Source: JAFGNW01 sp964618515 (GTDB lineage Bacteria > Zixibacteria > MSB-5A5 > GN15 > FEB-12). Taken from it: 34,510 nt of DNA. Below the pieces are notes generated by a model that saw only the letters and a program-made list of their open reading frames with translations, was not told the DNA's origin and did no database searches. Shown piece by piece: positions 32,448 through 34,510 of the stretch. The stretch spans positions 1 through 34,510 of the forward strand of contig CAZUAS010000023.1 of NCBI GenBank assembly GCA_964618515.1, read 5' to 3'. Position numbers and translations under genes: made by a program. The stretch's first letter is position 1; the number at the start of each line of letters is the position of its first letter.

Positions 32448-34169
32448 CTAATTAAGCCGCTGTGCCAGATTTTTAACGGCTGTCACCACCTGGTTAATTG
32501 CAACCAGGGTAAAATCCTTTTCAGCACGGGCTTTTAGCTCTACCATCCCATGCTTCAACGACTTATCCCCTATCGTGATACGTATTGGCAGACCTACCAG
32601 GTCGGCATCGTTGAACTTCACCCCGGCTCGTTCCGGACGGTCATCGTAAAGGACCTCAATCCCAGCCTCCTGGAGCTCCCGGTATATTTTCTCCGCCGTA
32701 TCGACCTGTTCGGAACTTTCCATACTAATGGGGATTAACTCCACCAAGTAGGGTGCGATATTTTTCGGCCAGATAATCCCCTTGTCATCAAAATACCGCT
32801 CCAGAACCGCCTGGGGTGTGCGAGTAATGCCGATTCCGTAAGAACCCATTATACAGGGGTGCTCTTTCCCTTCGGCGTCAAGATACTTGGCACCCAGGGT
32901 TTCCGAGTACTTTGTTCCCAGCATAAAAGTATTGCCGACCTCGATGCCATCGCGGGTAATCAGCCGTCCCCGGCAACGCGGACAGCCATCCCCCTCATGA
33001 GCCTTTGAAAGGTCAACCACTGTGGTAGCCTTGAAATCACGGTCAAGATTCACATTAAGGATATGTTTTTCATTTTCATTAGCCCCGACAATGAAATTTT
33101 TAAGCTTGCCAACCAGAGGGTCAACCAGAATGGGAATATCTTTACTTAACCCGACTGGTCCGGCAAATCCGACCGGGCATCCGGTGAACTGTTGCACCTG
33201 CTCGGGATTGGCCATTTCCAGCTCGACTGCTTTAAGAGCGTTTTTCAGCTTTACCTCGTTTAAATCACGGTCACCACGAATCATCGCCGCCACCGGCTTG
33301 CCGTCGGCTATGTACAAAAGTGTCTTGACCAGACGGGTAGCATTAACCTTAAGAAAAGCCGTTACTTCCTCGATAGTCGCCGCCCCCGGGGTATCGACTT
33401 TCTTCATTTCCTTTAATTCATTATCAATCTTGATATTAGCCGTATCCTCAAACTCCGCCTTTTCAATATTAGCGGCATAATCACAATTCTCACAGCTGAC
33501 AATAATTTCTTCCCCGGCATTGGTATTGACCAGAAGCATAAACTCATGCGCCGCCTTGCCCCCCATCGCTCCGGTATCGGATTCAACTTTTACCACATCA
33601 ATACCGGCTCTTTTAAAAATGGCGAAATAAGCATCAACCATTTTCTGATAGGTAATGGCGAACGAGGTTTCGTCGGCATCGAAAGTATAGGCATCTTTCA
33701 TTATAAATTCCCGCCCCCGCATCAGGCCGAAACGCGGTCGGATTTCATCTCGGAATTTTACCTGTATCTGGTACAAATTCAAAGGCAGTTGTTTGTAGCT
33801 TTTCAATTCGCCGGCAACCAGGCTGGTCACGGTTTCCTCGTGCGTACCGCACAGGACCATCTCATGCTGATGGCGGTCTTTAAGACGCATCTGTTCTTTA
33901 CCGATGGTATAATACCTGCCGGATTGCTGCCAGATTTCCGCCGGGCAGAGAACCGACATGGTTATTTCCAGTCCGCCGGCGCGGTTCATTTCCTCGCGTA
34001 CGATTTTAGAAAACTTTTCAATAACTCGTTGCATCAGTGGAAGATACAGGTATATCCCCGCTCCCAGTTTACGAATGTAACCAGCCCGTAAAAGAAGCTG
34101 ATGGGAGATAAGCTCGGCATCGGATTGTTGTTGTCTCAAAGTCGGGATATAGGTTTTCGACCAGCGCAT
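32448..34169 (-). CDS. proS: Prolyl-tRNA synthetase (bacterial type)
   Basis: A 573-residue class II synthetase for tRNA-Pro. Seen are the N-terminal IPTLRQQQSDAELISHQLLLRAGYIRKLGAG-type start, motif 2 (VKFRDEIRPRFGLMRGREFIMKDAYTFD) and motif 3 (GSYGIGITRTPQAVLE). The inserted editing domain (about 225-405) and the anticodon-binding domain (VEVLYDDRPERAGVKFNDADLVGLP-like) complete the usual length of about 570. The start is placed at ATG 34169, with a GGG-rich Shine-Dalgarno about 10 bases upstream. The frame is open 16 codons further, but that extension is unlike the family. Confidence 0.96.
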   Translation of the reverse strand: MRWSKTYIPTLRQQQSDAELISHQLLLRAGYIRKLGAGIYLYLPLMQRVIEKFSKIVREEMNRAGGLEITMSVLCPAEIWQQSGRYYTIGKEQMRLKDRHQHEMVLCGTHEETVTSLVAGELKSYKQLPLNLYQIQVKFRDEIRPRFGLMRGREFIMKDAYTFDADETSFAITYQKMVDAYFAIFKRAGIDVVKVESDTGAMGGKAAHEFMLLVNTNAGEEIIVSCENCDYAANIEKAEFEDTANIKIDNELKEMKKVDTPGAATIEEVTAFLKVNATRLVKTLLYIADGKPVAAMIRGDRDLNEVKLKNALKAVELEMANPEQVQQFTGCPVGFAGPVGLSKDIPILVDPLVGKLKNFIVGANENEKHILNVNLDRDFKATTVVDLSKAHEGDGCPRCRGRLITRDGIEVGNTFMLGTKYSETLGAKYLDAEGKEHPCIMGSYGIGITRTPQAVLERYFDDKGIIWPKNIAPYLVELIPISMESSEQVDTAEKIYRELQEAGIEVLYDDRPERAGVKFNDADLVGLPIRITIGDKSLKHGMVELKARAEKDFTLVAINQVVTAVKNLAQRLN

Positions 34170-34302
34170 GGTGTTTTTTTCCCTTTGTGTCAAGAGGTTA
34201 ACGTACCGTAAAAACAAATAGAAAAGATAAAATAGCGAAAACGGTTAATAAAGCAATTTAAAATTTGGACTTGTTAGTGCGAGAAAATTTTGGAATTTAA
34301 TA

Positions 34303-34332
34303 TTGCCATAAGGGGTTTTTTGGTATTATATA
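34303..34332 (+). promoter_or_regulatory. Possible promoter for tRNA-Arg
   Basis: TTGCCA (34303-34308) is followed after 17-18 bases by the overlapping -10-like TTATAT/TATATA (34326-34332), about 24 bases before the mature tRNA 5' end. Confidence 0.5.
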
Positions 34333-34355
34333 GGTTTCATTACAGATTGAGCTTT

Positions 34356-34427
34356 GCCCCCGTGGTGTAACGGATAACACGTTAGCCTCCGGAGCTAAAA
34401 ATTTGGGTTCGATTCCCGACGGGGGTA
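34356..34427 (+). tRNA. tRNA-Arg (anticodon CCG)
   Basis: A cloverleaf can be folded by hand. The acceptor is GCCCCCG with CGGGGGT. The D stem is GTGT/ACAC. The anticodon stem TTAGC/GCTAA holds the loop CTCCGGA (anticodon CCG, reading CGG). A 4-base variable loop and a T arm TTGGG-TTCGATT-CCCGA complete it, with A73 last. The CCA end is not encoded. The first acceptor pair is G1-U72 rather than G-C. The discriminator A and D-loop AACGGATA fit arginine tRNAs. Confidence 0.93.
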
Positions 34428-34510
34428 TATAAAAAGACCTTAAAGTCCTCGTAGGTTACCTATAGAAAGGCACAAGTCAATAAATATTTTTATCAATCGG
34501 ATTGCAACAG
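34428..34510. other. Sequence after the tRNA, no feature recognised
   Basis: This end stretch is AT-rich and shows no open frame, hairpin or repeat that can be supported. A gene starting beyond the window edge is possible. Confidence 0.5.

Noticed and set aside
34170..34260. Promoter for proS
   Set aside because: TTGCTT with a 16-base spacer to TATTTT is weak, and the TTGACA near 34190 lies too close to the start codon.
34430..34510. Phage or integrase material after the tRNA-Arg
   Set aside because: No open frame, repeat of the tRNA 3' end or hairpin is seen in the 80 bases available, so nothing supports it.

Overview
The window is a dense bacterial chromosome segment of moderate GC with no mobile element, CRISPR array or rRNA. 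Several features suggest a Gram-negative, free-living bacterium. It has lipoproteins with lipoboxes, an OmpA/Pal-type peptidoglycan-binding lipoprotein, a class A penicillin-binding protein, and a Bacteroidetes-style Ig-like lipoprotein. The mix looks most like an uncultured lineage of the FCB/Zixibacteria kind. That placement is an inference from gene content and not a measured result.

Layout. (1) 1-6.6 kb: the N-terminal part of a class A PBP (minus strand, cut by the window edge), divergent from tyrS, a TPR lipoprotein and an Ig-like (SbsA/Big_5) lipoprotein. A bidirectional terminator separates these from a convergent OmpA-like lipoprotein. (2) 6.7-9.6 kb (minus): a three-gene sugar-type ABC importer (binding protein and two permeases) without an ATPase. 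(3) 9.75-12.7 kb (plus): a tightly overlapping operon of four membrane proteins (the first resembles DUF6754) plus a 40-residue zinc-ribbon protein. This is the least understood part of the window and the best candidate for an undescribed membrane complex. (4) 12.8-16.8 kb (plus): a DUF72 protein, then a NatA/NatB-type ABC exporter in one operon with a D-Ala-D-Ala carboxypeptidase. (5) 16.8-20.2 kb (minus): leuS followed by a lipoprotein form of an MTA/SAH-nucleosidase-like enzyme.

(6) 20.3-32.4 kb (minus) is a large translation and RNA-metabolism block. Its order of transcription is rimP-nusA-infB, then rbfA-nrnA-truB-ribF-rpsO-pnp-M16 peptidase-polysaccharide deacetylase. Most genes overlap or nearly touch, so they are probably translationally coupled. 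Sigma70-like promoters can be read before rimP, before rbfA and before leuS. The rimP promoter would produce a leader that starts with a hairpin and a U-rich tract, which suggests attenuation. (7) 32.4-34.5 kb: proS (minus) and a tRNA-Arg(CCG) gene (plus).

No gene-free stretch exceeds 300 bases. The longest gaps are about 180 bases, between the PBP and tyrS and between proS and the tRNA. All calls come from reading the sequence; no database search was run.
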